From contig DKZG01000030.1 in the NCBI GenBank assembly GCA_002493595.1, positions 1 to 42,367 of the forward strand: 42,367 nucleotides of DNA, read 5' to 3'. The translations under genes and the position numbers were made by a program. Source of the DNA: Ruminococcaceae bacterium UBA7080. Its GTDB lineage: Bacteria; Bacillota; Clostridia; Oscillospirales; Acutalibacteraceae. The notes beneath the pieces are model-generated. The model was not told the DNA's origin and searched no databases. It saw only the letters and a program-made list of their open reading frames with translations. Of the stretch, positions 34,834 to 41,552 are shown piece after piece (within the stretch, counting starts at the first letter, position 1; each line of letters begins with the position of its first letter).

Positions 34834-35556
34834 ATGAATGAAACAACTAAATCACTTTCTATAATTGCATATTTTTTGTCTGAGTATGATATGAAAGCAG
34901 TAACGATGCTGGGATATGAAAACAGGTCACAAGCACTTACTGGAATATCAAAAATATTTGGTAAAGATAACAATTATCTTAAATTGCGCAGAGATGAGTT
35001 CGATGCGTTACCTACTAGTTCTAGTAATAGGAAAGGTTGGAATAAAAGGATCCCAGTAAAAGCTGTTGAAACAATGGGTGCATATCTTTCAAAGTTTTCT
35101 TTTGACGAATTATATAAGATAGTTAATGCATTAATAAATAATGAGAAATCTGCACTAGATATAAATGATAATGATTTTTTAGAAATTTCTAGTTTATCAG
35201 AAATAGAAATTGAGAACATTATAAATTTTGAGGATGAAACTGCCGCGACAATACTTCAAGCCCAAAATACAACACGAAGAATATATAATAGCGACATTAT
35301 TGAACAGTTAAAAATTTTATATAAACATGAATGCCAAATATGTGGTTGCAAACCTTTAAATAGCGACATATGTGAAGCTCATCATATAGATTATTTTTCT
35401 AAGTCGCATAATAACAACTCTAGCAACATCATTATTTTATGTCCAAATCATCATAGACTTATTCACAAATATAACCCAATATTCAACTCGGAATTATTAC
35501 AGTTTGAATTTGAAGATGGAAAAGTTGAAATAATTAAAAACAATTGTCATTTGTAA
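34834..35556 (+). CDS. HNH endonuclease
   Basis: 240 aa. C-terminal HNH/zinc-ribbon domain: HECQICGCKPL near residue 167, CEAHHIDYFSKSHNNNSSN near 188 and ILCPNHHRLIHKY near 208, giving two CxxC-type knuckles and the catalytic His-His and Asn/His. The N-terminal 110 residues (AYFLSEYDMKAVTMLGY, RSQALTGISKIFGKDNNYLKLRRDEFDAL) form a helical domain common in HNH proteins near restriction systems, perhaps for target recognition. Start follows AAAGGAT. It is 103 bases behind AIPR; the gap holds an AACTGTT/AACAGTT inverted repeat and may have its own promoter. Confidence 0.88.
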   Translation: MNETTKSLSIIAYFLSEYDMKAVTMLGYENRSQALTGISKIFGKDNNYLKLRRDEFDALPTSSSNRKGWNKRIPVKAVETMGAYLSKFSFDELYKIVNALINNEKSALDINDNDFLEISSLSEIEIENIINFEDETAATILQAQNTTRRIYNSDIIEQLKILYKHECQICGCKPLNSDICEAHHIDYFSKSHNNNSSNIIILCPNHHRLIHKYNPIFNSELLQFEFEDGKVEIIKNNCHL

Positions 35557-35632
35557 TTCTTAATTATAGTATTGAACTTATTTGTGTTGTCACAAGAGGC
35601 TTTTATGCGGTCTCTTTTATGCCAATTCTAAA

Positions 35633-35668
35633 ACAATAGCCAGAGCTTGCTTGTGCTTCGGCTATTGT
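35633..35668. terminator. Terminator between convergent genes
   Basis: ACAATAGCC (35633-35641) pairs with GGCTATTGT (35660-35668). On the minus strand it is followed by TTTTAG; the stem abuts the stop of the zinc-finger gene. Confidence 0.7.
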
Positions 35669-36447
35669 TATTTATTCAGTTTTGCTTTAGCTCTTGATTT
35701 ATAAACATTGAATTGGTTACGGCATCGTTCGGAGCAAAATTCTGCTCGTTTGTTTTCTGATATAAATGCTTTGCCGCAGTGCTTGCAAATTTTTAATGGC
35801 GAACCTTCTGCTGACAATAAATTTGCCATTGTGAAATTTAAAACAGCCATCAGAGAATTGAATTCATAATGCATTTGTATTTTATCCGTTACGGTTAAGC
35901 TGTAACGGATATTTGTTTTTAGTTTGTCATTAAGTAAAAAAGAAACTGTCTCAGGTTCGTTTTTATATCTTTCACAAAGCAGTAAAATCTCATACAGTTC
36001 GCTGATGTAGGTTGCTATCCAAGTAAGCGGCTCGCTGTAATTTCTTGATGAAATATAATCATCAAGTTTAAATGATTTAGATATCCTTGGTTTTACTTTT
36101 GAGAAAAATAAATCTTCAAAAGTATCCGTTGACATTACTCCGCTTGCCATAAATATGTTGCTATCTATAAACACAAGTTCGTGGTTATAGAAATCTTTGT
36201 TAAGAGGCAGTTCTGCAATGGCTCCGAGTAGTCCGTATCGGTTTACAAAGTTTAATATTAGTTCTTCGGCTGACTCGACAGAAGACTCCTTCATCAATCG
36301 CCCTGTGTTTAGCAGGGCGATTAATATTTCTTTTGAGTCTGCCGTTGGATTATATTCTACAAGGTGTGCATTTCGTTTTGCCATTACTGCTCTTTCACCT
36401 TGTTTGTTTTCCGTGATTTTATACTCGGAATAATGAACATATTTCAT
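35668..36447 (-). CDS. Zinc-finger protein of mobile elements (DUF6076-like)
   Basis: 259 aa. The last 40 residues are a Cys4 zinc finger of the CGNR/SEC-C style: KICKHCGKAFISENKR, then EFCSERCRNQFNVYKSR. The long helical N-terminal part has no motif I know; overall layout recalls DUF6076 proteins frequent in Clostridia integrative elements. Start follows AAAGGA at 8 bases, 13 bases behind the sigma-like gene, so the two form an operon. A DNA-binding regulatory role is likely. Confidence 0.7.
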   Translation of the reverse strand: MKYVHYSEYKITENKQGERAVMAKRNAHLVEYNPTADSKEILIALLNTGRLMKESSVESAEELILNFVNRYGLLGAIAELPLNKDFYNHELVFIDSNIFMASGVMSTDTFEDLFFSKVKPRISKSFKLDDYISSRNYSEPLTWIATYISELYEILLLCERYKNEPETVSFLLNDKLKTNIRYSLTVTDKIQMHYEFNSLMAVLNFTMANLLSAEGSPLKICKHCGKAFISENKRAEFCSERCRNQFNVYKSRAKAKLNK

Positions 36448-36460
36448 TTTACATTCCTTT

Positions 36461-36937
36461 CTATGCTGCAGTTGCTTGTTTTAATCCGAGAGATTTCATA
36501 ATACTTCTTTTTGCTGCATCAAGATGACTTCTTACACCTCGCGGTGATATATTCATCATTTTTGCTATCTCGCTTGTCTTGTACCATTCTACTCCGTACA
36601 GATATAAAACAAACTTCTGCTTTTCGGTTAATTTCTTCAACGCATTTGCAAGATTCGGGTCGCCGGCGATTTCGTGAATGTTCAAATAGTTGAATTCTAA
36701 ACTTCCGACATCGCAAACATTCCTTTTGCATAGTTGATATACCTTTTCCAAATCCTTTAGTTCCTCTTCTTCGAGAAATGCTTTTTCCATTATCGTTGTA
36801 TCTATGGAATCTTTGAATCTGTAATATGCTCGATCTCTTTCACGATCTCTTGCATCCCAGTAGGCTATCAGCTCTTTCCATTGACCCTTCTCTGCAAATG
36901 CTTTTTCCTTGGCAGCCACTCTTTCAATCAGCGGCAC
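36461..36937 (-). CDS. Sigma-70 region 4-like HTH protein
   Basis: 158 aa. Residues 105-155 form a sigma region 4/LuxR-type helix-turn-helix: LTEKQKFVLYLYGVEWYKTSEIAKMMN, split here as the helix pair before ISPRGVRSHLDAAKRSIM. The N-terminal half is charged and helical and lacks a recognisable region 2, so it is more likely a regulator than a full sigma factor. GTG start with GGAGGTG at 5 bases. Divergent from the mob genes. Confidence 0.75.
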   Translation of the reverse strand: MPLIERVAAKEKAFAEKGQWKELIAYWDARDRERDRAYYRFKDSIDTTIMEKAFLEEEELKDLEKVYQLCKRNVCDVGSLEFNYLNIHEIAGDPNLANALKKLTEKQKFVLYLYGVEWYKTSEIAKMMNISPRGVRSHLDAAKRSIMKSLGLKQATAA

Positions 36938-37010
36938 TTTTTCACCTCCAAAAATATTTTTTTATTCGGGTACTACCGATTTTTGTTTTCAACTCACCTA
37001 TAATATGAGG

Positions 37011-37070
37011 AATGTAATAGTTATAATGCTATTAACTATTACATTTATAAAATATCATAATTGATATTTT
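37011..37070. repeat. Two consecutive palindromes upstream of mob region
   Basis: AATGTAATAGTTA (37011-37023) with TAACTATTACATT (37033-37045), then AAAATATCA (37049-37057) with TGATATTTT (37062-37070). They lie between the divergent sigma-like and mob genes and may be operators or replication/transfer protein sites. Confidence 0.7.
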
Positions 37071-37096
37071 ATGTCAATAGCAAAGGAGGAATTTAT

Positions 37097-37105
37097 ATGA
37101 TTTAG
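37097..37105 (+). other. Start-stop mini-ORF (ATG ATT TAG) behind a perfect ribosome site
   Basis: AAAGGAGG at 37082-37089 is seven bases before ATG ATT TAG. Either a two-codon regulatory leader or the scar of a lost gene; sequence alone cannot tell. Confidence 0.45.
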
Positions 37106-37126
37106 TTATGTATTTTCTGTATTAAA

Positions 37127-37234
37127 CCCGGACAAGTCCGGGGCAATGCAGAGCGTCCGGATGTCCGGACACCCAAGAACCGGGCAGAAGCCCGGACCCA
37201 CTTAAACAGCGAAGGTACAAGTATCCTTCGCTGT
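37127..37234 (+). other. Candidate oriT: run of GC-rich hairpins
   Basis: CCCGGAC/GTCCGGG (37127-37142), GTCCGGA/TCCGGAC (37155-37170), CCGGGC/GCCCGG (37180-37195) and ACAGCGAAGG/CCTTCGCTGT (37206-37234) follow each other directly before mobC. The stretch is far more GC-rich than its surroundings. Position ahead of mobC and relaxase is the usual place of oriT; the nick site is not identified. Confidence 0.55.
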
Positions 37235-37256
37235 AAAAAAGGTAAATATTTAAATT

Positions 37257-37601
37257 TTGGAGGTAAAAGAAATAACGGAAAACAGAAGAAGAGATAAGAC
37301 ACTCACTCTCAGATTAACGGATAGTGAGAAAAAGAAAATCATTGCAAAATCAGGAAAAGCAAAAATGAGTACAACGGATTTTATTATTGCCTGTGCAGAC
37401 AATGCTGTCATTAAAACACCTGAAGATTTAAGACCTGTTGTATCGCAGTTAAAGCGAATCGGTAACAACATCAATCAGATTGCCATTAAGGTAAACAGCG
37501 GTGCTGTGTACTCTGTAAACTTTGATGAAGTTATCGAAATGCACAACAAAATCTATGAAAAGGTATATGAAATAGCCAATGCCGATAGTACGATTCATTA
37601 A
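37257..37601 (+). CDS. MobC-like relaxosome accessory protein
   Basis: Up to 114 aa. RRRDKTLTLRLTDSEKKKI is a ribbon-helix-helix opening and the C-terminal RPVVSQLKRIGNNINQIAIKV matches the MobC/BacterialMobC tail. It should bind oriT and help the relaxase nick. The start is uncertain: the frame opens with TTG 37257, which overlaps the GGAGG (37259-37263) and has no ribosome site; an ATA at 37272 is ideally spaced. It overlaps the relaxase by 23 bases. Confidence 0.85.
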   Translation: MEVKEITENRRRDKTLTLRLTDSEKKKIIAKSGKAKMSTTDFIIACADNAVIKTPEDLRPVVSQLKRIGNNINQIAIKVNSGAVYSVNFDEVIEMHNKIYEKVYEIANADSTIH

Positions 37602-38928
37602 AAATGAAAAGCAGAATCCTTCATCCATGAAAGGCTCTATTGATTACTGTTTGCAAAAATTCAAAACAGTCGATACATTGACAGGCAAAAGATATGTATC
37701 GGGAATCAACTGTAACGGCTTGAATGCTTACAAAGAATTTATGACAACCAAACTTGCGAACCATGCAAATAACGGCAGATATTTTTATCAGTATGTTCAA
37801 TCTTTCTCGCCAAAGGACAATGTAGATTATGATAAAGCTCATAAGATTGCATTGGAATTCGCAGAGAAAGCTTGGCAGGGACACGAGGTTTTAGTAACTA
37901 CTCATTGCGACAGAAATCATATACACTCTCATTTCATTATCAATTCAGTCAGTTTTGAATCAGGCAAAAAGTTAAGACAGAATCCGAACACATTAAAATT
38001 TTTGAGAAAACTGAGTGATGAAATATGTGCTAAATATGATGTAACACCATTGAAACCATATACCAAAACAAAAGAAAAACGATTATCAGATGGTGAATAC
38101 CGTATGGCAATGAAAGGCGAAAGCTGGAAATTTGCTTTGATGTTTACGATTGACAATGCGATGAAAAAGGCAAAAACCAAACAGGAATTTATAGATGAAA
38201 TGAAGAAAAACGGCTATGAAGTTTTGTGGACAGATGAAAGAAAATATATCACTTACACTTGTCCGAACAAAATGAAATGCCGTGATATTAAATTGCATCA
38301 GGAAAAATACAGAAAGGAGAAAATGGAACTTGAGTTTGAATTACGAAGAATTGAAACAGAAAAATGCGCCGCAGAAAGCTATGCCCAACGATATGATAGC
38401 GAAGATGGAACAGGCTACACAGGTAACAATCGTGGAGAGCGATTACTGGAAAGCACTGATAAATCTGAACAGAAATCAGAATCAACAGTTGAATTTGATA
38501 GAACAGAATCAAGTGACGGAAGATACAATCAATCACTATTCAACACAAATAATTCTTCAACTGAAAAAGAAGATTTCGGAACAAGAGAATATAATTCAGA
38601 ATATGTTGGAGAGTCACCAAACGGAAATATCAAAACAGGCTGGGAAAATGAACGAGAGTATGCTTTCGGCAGAAAAACAGATGAACAATCTGTTGGAAAA
38701 ACTGAAGAAGAAATGGATTCCGATATTCTTTGGAACAATGATAGGAGTTCAGGTGCTCTTTCAAACAGTTTCTATTTTGTTGGAAATTTATTTAAACTGA
38801 TTAATAATCAGACAAGATATCACAGAATAAGAATTAAACTATCTCAAAAAGAAATTGAGAAAAGACTTGCTCATGGTCAGAAATCTGACGGCTATGAGGA
38901 GTATGAAGATTATACACAAACAATGTAA
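37579..38928 (+). CDS. MOBP-type relaxase
   Basis: 449 aa. Motif III THCDRNHIHSHFIINSV near residue 112 supplies the metal-binding histidines; the N-terminal MPIVRFIKNEKQNPSSMKGS carries the strand before the catalytic tyrosine (YCLQKF near 28). YVQSFSPKD near 76 also fits the family. It nicks oriT and pilots the strand into the recipient. Residues about 250-420 become Ser/Glu/Asn-rich and of low complexity, exactly where another reading frame is open (next entry). Confidence 0.92.
   Translation: MPIVRFIKNEKQNPSSMKGSIDYCLQKFKTVDTLTGKRYVSGINCNGLNAYKEFMTTKLANHANNGRYFYQYVQSFSPKDNVDYDKAHKIALEFAEKAWQGHEVLVTTHCDRNHIHSHFIINSVSFESGKKLRQNPNTLKFLRKLSDEICAKYDVTPLKPYTKTKEKRLSDGEYRMAMKGESWKFALMFTIDNAMKKAKTKQEFIDEMKKNGYEVLWTDERKYITYTCPNKMKCRDIKLHQEKYRKEKMELEFELRRIETEKCAAESYAQRYDSEDGTGYTGNNRGERLLESTDKSEQKSESTVEFDRTESSDGRYNQSLFNTNNSSTEKEDFGTREYNSEYVGESPNGNIKTGWENEREYAFGRKTDEQSVGKTEEEMDSDILWNNDRSSGALSNSFYFVGNLFKLINNQTRYHRIRIKLSQKEIEKRLAHGQKSDGYEEYEDYTQTM
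38330..38800 (+). CDS. Overlapping gene inside the relaxase: coiled coil plus membrane anchor
   Basis: About 156 aa in the +1 frame relative to the relaxase. It begins with TTG at 38330 (SLNYEELKQKNAPQ), 10 bases behind AAAGGAG, which lies 3 bases before an in-frame relaxase ATG. A long coiled coil (NLNRNQNQQLNLIEQNQ to SAEKQMNNLLEKLKKK) is followed by one membrane span IPIFFGTMIGVQVLFQTVSI at the C-terminus. The plan resembles MobB/MbeB-type proteins, which overlap relaxase genes in ColE1-like plasmids and stabilise the relaxase at the membrane. Confidence 0.65.
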   Translation: MSLNYEELKQKNAPQKAMPNDMIAKMEQATQVTIVESDYWKALINLNRNQNQQLNLIEQNQVTEDTINHYSTQIILQLKKKISEQENIIQNMLESHQTEISKQAGKMNESMLSAEKQMNNLLEKLKKKWIPIFFGTMIGVQVLFQTVSILLEIYLN

Positions 38929-38939
38929 ATACAAAAAGT

Positions 38940-38959
38940 CCTGCCGAGCAATCGGCAGG
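38940..38959. repeat. Hairpin with GCAA tetraloop
   Basis: CCTGCCGA, GCAA, TCGGCAGG. On the minus strand it is followed by ACTTTTTG, so it could terminate minus-strand transcription; on plus it precedes the mini-gene below. Confidence 0.6.
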
Positions 38960-38972
38960 CAGAAAGGAAATT

Positions 38973-39023
38973 ATGATTATAAAAAACGAAACCATTGCAA
39001 CAGTTGTTGCAGAAATAAATTAA
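38973..39023 (+). CDS. Possible 16-residue peptide
   Basis: MIIKNETIATVVAEIN with AAAGGAAA just upstream. It may be a leader peptide or the start of a lost gene; no family is assigned. Confidence 0.3.
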   Translation: MIIKNETIATVVAEIN

Positions 39024-39138
39024 GATAGGAGTGAAATAAAAAACAAATAAGCCTGTGGTATTATGCCACAGAGATTTACAAAGCTGAATACTGAACCTTG
39101 TCCTTGTAATATAAATGAGTATAAGGAGATGTGTTGCT

Positions 39139-39312
39139 ATGGATAAGCCTGTGATTACCGAAAAGCTTATGAACAGTTATGAAATTGATTTCGGCAAAAG
39201 CAGAGCCGTAGTAAATGAATATCTCCCAAGCCTCACCAAAGACGAGATTGAATTAAACCGAATGACTGTTAAAAATATATTAGCAAAGGTTTTCGGTAAA
39301 AATGCCGTATAG
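39139..39312 (+). CDS. Small conserved-looking protein before the recombinase
   Basis: 57 aa, charged, mostly helical (EKLMNSYEIDFGKSRAVVNE, KDEIELNRMTVKNILAKVFG). ATG 39139 has AAGGAG at 9 bases. Its position 70 bases before the serine recombinase makes a directionality or regulatory partner conceivable; that is inference only. The 38929-39138 gap otherwise holds the hairpin, the mini-peptide and a CTGTGG/CCACAG hairpin. Confidence 0.6.
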   Translation: MDKPVITEKLMNSYEIDFGKSRAVVNEYLPSLTKDEIELNRMTVKNILAKVFGKNAV

Positions 39313-39347
39313 ACTGGACATTTCACGATGCTTCGTATATAGTGAGG

Positions 39348-39361
39348 TTGAGTTATCGGTC
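39348..39361 (+). repeat. 14-base repeat, right copy
   Basis: TTGAGTTATCGGTC, identical to the minus strand at 17558-17571 near attL; 21 bases before the recombinase start. Confidence 0.6.
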
Positions 39362-39381
39362 AGAAATGAGGTAACTTATTT

Positions 39382-40881
39382 ATGATCGCAATTTATGCTC
39401 GGCAATCGGTAGAAAAAGAGGACAGCATTTCGATTGAATCGCAGATTGAAATGTGTACCTACGAGGCAAGAGGTGAGGCATTTTTAATATACAAGGACAA
39501 AGGCTTCAGCGGTAAAAATACAAACCGTCCTGAGTTTCAGCGGATGATGCAGGATATCAAAACAGGGCGCAAAGGAATTACAAAGGTCATCGTTTACAAG
39601 CTTGACCGAATTAGCCGAAGTATTCTTGATTTTTCAAATATGATGGATACTTTCGGCAAACTCGGCGTTGAATTTTCATCGGCTACCGAGAAGTTCGACA
39701 CAAGCACGCCAATGGGCAGGGCAATGCTGAATATCTGCATAACCTTCGCTCAGCTTGAGCGTGAAACCACACAACAGAGAGTTAAGGATAATTATATCTC
39801 ACGCAGTCAGAAAGGCTTTTATATGGGTGGTCCTGTGCCTGTTGGTTTTAAGAAAGTTGATTTGACACTTGACGGAATCAAAACATCAATGTATGAGCAG
39901 ATACCTGAAGAGGTTGAACTTGTTAAAAAGGTGTTTGAAATGTATGCTGATGTGAATTATTCCAACGAGGATATTGCAAAGGCGGTGCGAGATATGCCAC
40001 CTGAATGCAGGCGAAACAGAACTGTTACAAGGGCGAGAATACAGGATTTTATCAAGAATCCTGTCTATGTCAAAGCTGATATAAATGTGTATAATTTCTT
40101 CAAATCAAAGGGAGTTAAGATAATCAATCCGCCCGAAGATTTTATCGGTACAAACGGATGTTATCTTTACACGGGCAACAAGAACACACGCAAGCAAACA
40201 GATTTATCAAATGCAGTCTTGGTAATTGCTCCGCACGAGGGATTTATCGACTCTGATTTGTGGATAAGATGCAGAGAACGAGCCTTAGACCAACAGCAGA
40301 TTAAACGCAATCCAAGAGCAAAGAACACTTGGCTTGCAGGACTTATAAAGTGCGGTAACTGCGGTTATGCGCTTGTGCGAAAGAACTATGTTAAGAAAAA
40401 TGCTAACTATTTTCTATGCTCGCACAAGATGAATGACAATCTTTGTTGCGGTTGCGGAACAATTTACGCGGATGAATTTGAGAAATTCATATTGCAGAAA
40501 ATCAAGGAAAAACTGGCTGATTTTAAGGAGTTTGAGGTTGCAGGTGCAAATGCCAATAATCCTAAAATAGAGGAGTTAAAGGCACGGCAGACGGCAATAG
40601 AAAGCGAAATCAGCGAAACCGTGAAAAATGTTGCAGGCGCAAGCGAAATGGTTATGGCGTATATCAATGAAACTGTTGAAAAACTTCATAACGAAAAAAT
40701 TCAGCTTCAGGCAGAAATTCAACGCTTAAGCGAAAACAGATATTCAGCAAATGAAAAAATTATCTGTGATTTTGACAAATTTGATACACTGTCATTTGAA
40801 CGAAAGCGGGAACTTGCAAATGCAGTGATTAAAAAAATCTATGCAACAAGTGATAAAATTGACATCATTTGGAACATATAA
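39382..40881 (+). CDS. Large serine recombinase (integrase/excisionase)
   Basis: 499 aa. Catalytic domain with the active serine in IYARQSVEKED (residue 9), VYKLDRISRS near residue 73 and TPMGRAMLNICITFAQLERE near 110. A recombinase domain follows, then a zinc ribbon LIKCGNCGYALVRK ... FLCSHKM near 325 and a coiled coil near 385-455. It is the element's right-end gene, 70 bases from attR, and should catalyse integration at attB in cotJC using the core TCACC. Start follows GAGGTAAC. Confidence 0.95.
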   Translation: MIAIYARQSVEKEDSISIESQIEMCTYEARGEAFLIYKDKGFSGKNTNRPEFQRMMQDIKTGRKGITKVIVYKLDRISRSILDFSNMMDTFGKLGVEFSSATEKFDTSTPMGRAMLNICITFAQLERETTQQRVKDNYISRSQKGFYMGGPVPVGFKKVDLTLDGIKTSMYEQIPEEVELVKKVFEMYADVNYSNEDIAKAVRDMPPECRRNRTVTRARIQDFIKNPVYVKADINVYNFFKSKGVKIINPPEDFIGTNGCYLYTGNKNTRKQTDLSNAVLVIAPHEGFIDSDLWIRCRERALDQQQIKRNPRAKNTWLAGLIKCGNCGYALVRKNYVKKNANYFLCSHKMNDNLCCGCGTIYADEFEKFILQKIKEKLADFKEFEVAGANANNPKIEELKARQTAIESEISETVKNVAGASEMVMAYINETVEKLHNEKIQLQAEIQRLSENRYSANEKIICDFDKFDTLSFERKRELANAVIKKIYATSDKIDIIWNI

Positions 40882-40891
40882 AAACAATAAC

Positions 40892-40913
40892 GGAGCAAGG
40901 CACACCTTGCTCC
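40892..40913. repeat. Hairpin after recombinase gene
   Basis: GGAGCAAGG, CACA, CCTTGCTCC between the recombinase stop and attR. There is no T tract after it on the plus strand. Confidence 0.6.
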
Positions 40914-40931
40914 AAAAATACATATAAAGTT

Positions 40932-40956
40932 TACAAGATTGCGGCAGTGTATCACC
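40932..40956 (+). other. attR, element-side arm and core
   Basis: TACAAGATT (40932-40940), six bases, GTGTA (40947-40951), then core TCACC (40952-40956). Reverse complements of both arm parts lie next to the left core. Confidence 0.78.
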
Positions 40957-41297
40957 AAATCGTTGGTAGTGTACAACTTCACGCTCACGCAGAAATTTTA
41001 TTGGTTCAATTACATCAGGGTCATCCACGAGTCTCAGTATATTATCATAAGTTACACGTGCTTTTTGCTCTGCTGCAAGATCTTCGTTCAAGTCGGCAAT
41101 TGTATCACCTTTACAGGCCATGCTTGCTGCATTCCATGGAAATCCGCTTGCCGCTGTCGGATATACTCCTGCTGTATGATCTACAAAATATGCGGCAAAG
41201 CCAGGATTATTTTCAATCTGTTCTTCTGTGAGATTTCGTGTCAGCTGATGTACCATAGTGCCGATCATCTCGAGATGCCCCAGTTCTTCAACACCTG
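40952..41297 (-). pseudogene. cotJC: cotJC, middle part (manganese-catalase-like spore coat protein)
   Basis: Minus strand encodes GVEELGHLEMIGTMVHQLTR, then VDHTAGVYPTAASGFPW, DLAAEQKARVTYDNILRLVD and FLREREVVHYQRFGD, the CotJC/Mn-catalase family core with its Glu/His metal ligands. The frame leaves cotJC at the core 40956-40952 and runs into element DNA. About 80 N-terminal residues are missing: homology begins abruptly near 41297. So this copy is broken at both ends, once by the element and once by another event. Confidence 0.85.
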
Positions 41298-41403
41298 TCG
41301 AGGACACACAATTGGCCCTTTGAGCATATAAAACCTACTATTTTGTATCATTTGGTAAAATGGATAAACATAGACTAAAGCAGGTTACTGAGCCGGACAA
41401 GCA

Positions 41404-41517
41404 TTATGAAACGAAATAAATATCAAAATCCTTGTGTTGGCCTTCAACTACCACTCGTTCAATCTCTTCTTCTCGGAAAGGAAGCAAATAACATTCATAT
41501 CTATTTTCAATTTTCTG
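41404..41517 (-). pseudogene. Orphan gene tail
   Basis: Minus-strand frame ENRYECYLLPFREEEIERVV ending DFDIYFVS and stop, bounded upstream by an in-frame TGA and lacking a start. It reads like the C-terminus of a real protein, but I do not recognise the family. The rest of 41298-41552 shows no gene. Confidence 0.4.
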
Positions 41518-41552
41518 TCATTCTGTATAATTTGTTCATGACCATACCACTT

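Larger units (their letters stand above)
17527..40956 (+). mobile_element. Integrative mobilizable element (23.4 kb) in cotJC
   Basis: Both ends carry the 5-base core TCACC (17527-17531 and 40952-40956). Outside the cores, cotJC pieces fuse in frame; inside them, the flanks form inverted repeats when circularised. The right end holds a large serine recombinase, MobC, a MOBP relaxase and probable oriT. No conjugation coupling protein, VirB4 or other type IV secretion gene is present, so it would need a helper element to transfer. Confidence 0.82.

Noticed and set aside
36461..36937. Complete sigma factor
   Set aside because: Only a region 4-like HTH is visible; region 2 is not.
37127..37195. 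Repeated CCGG hairpins as a CRISPR array
   Set aside because: Units differ, spacing is irregular and there are no cas genes.
17540..40941. CAATCTTGTA near both element ends taken as terminal inverted repeats of a transposon
   Set aside because: They are the outer parts of the attP arms; no DDE transposase is present and the 5-base direct core with a serine recombinase explains them.
17527..40956. Self-transmissible conjugative element
   Set aside because: No VirB4, VirD4 or other mating-pair genes are present, only mobilisation genes.
40957..41307. A stand-alone manganese-catalase gene starting at 41307
   Set aside because: The GTG there has no ribosome site, the N-terminal part of the family is missing and the C-terminal residues are element DNA.
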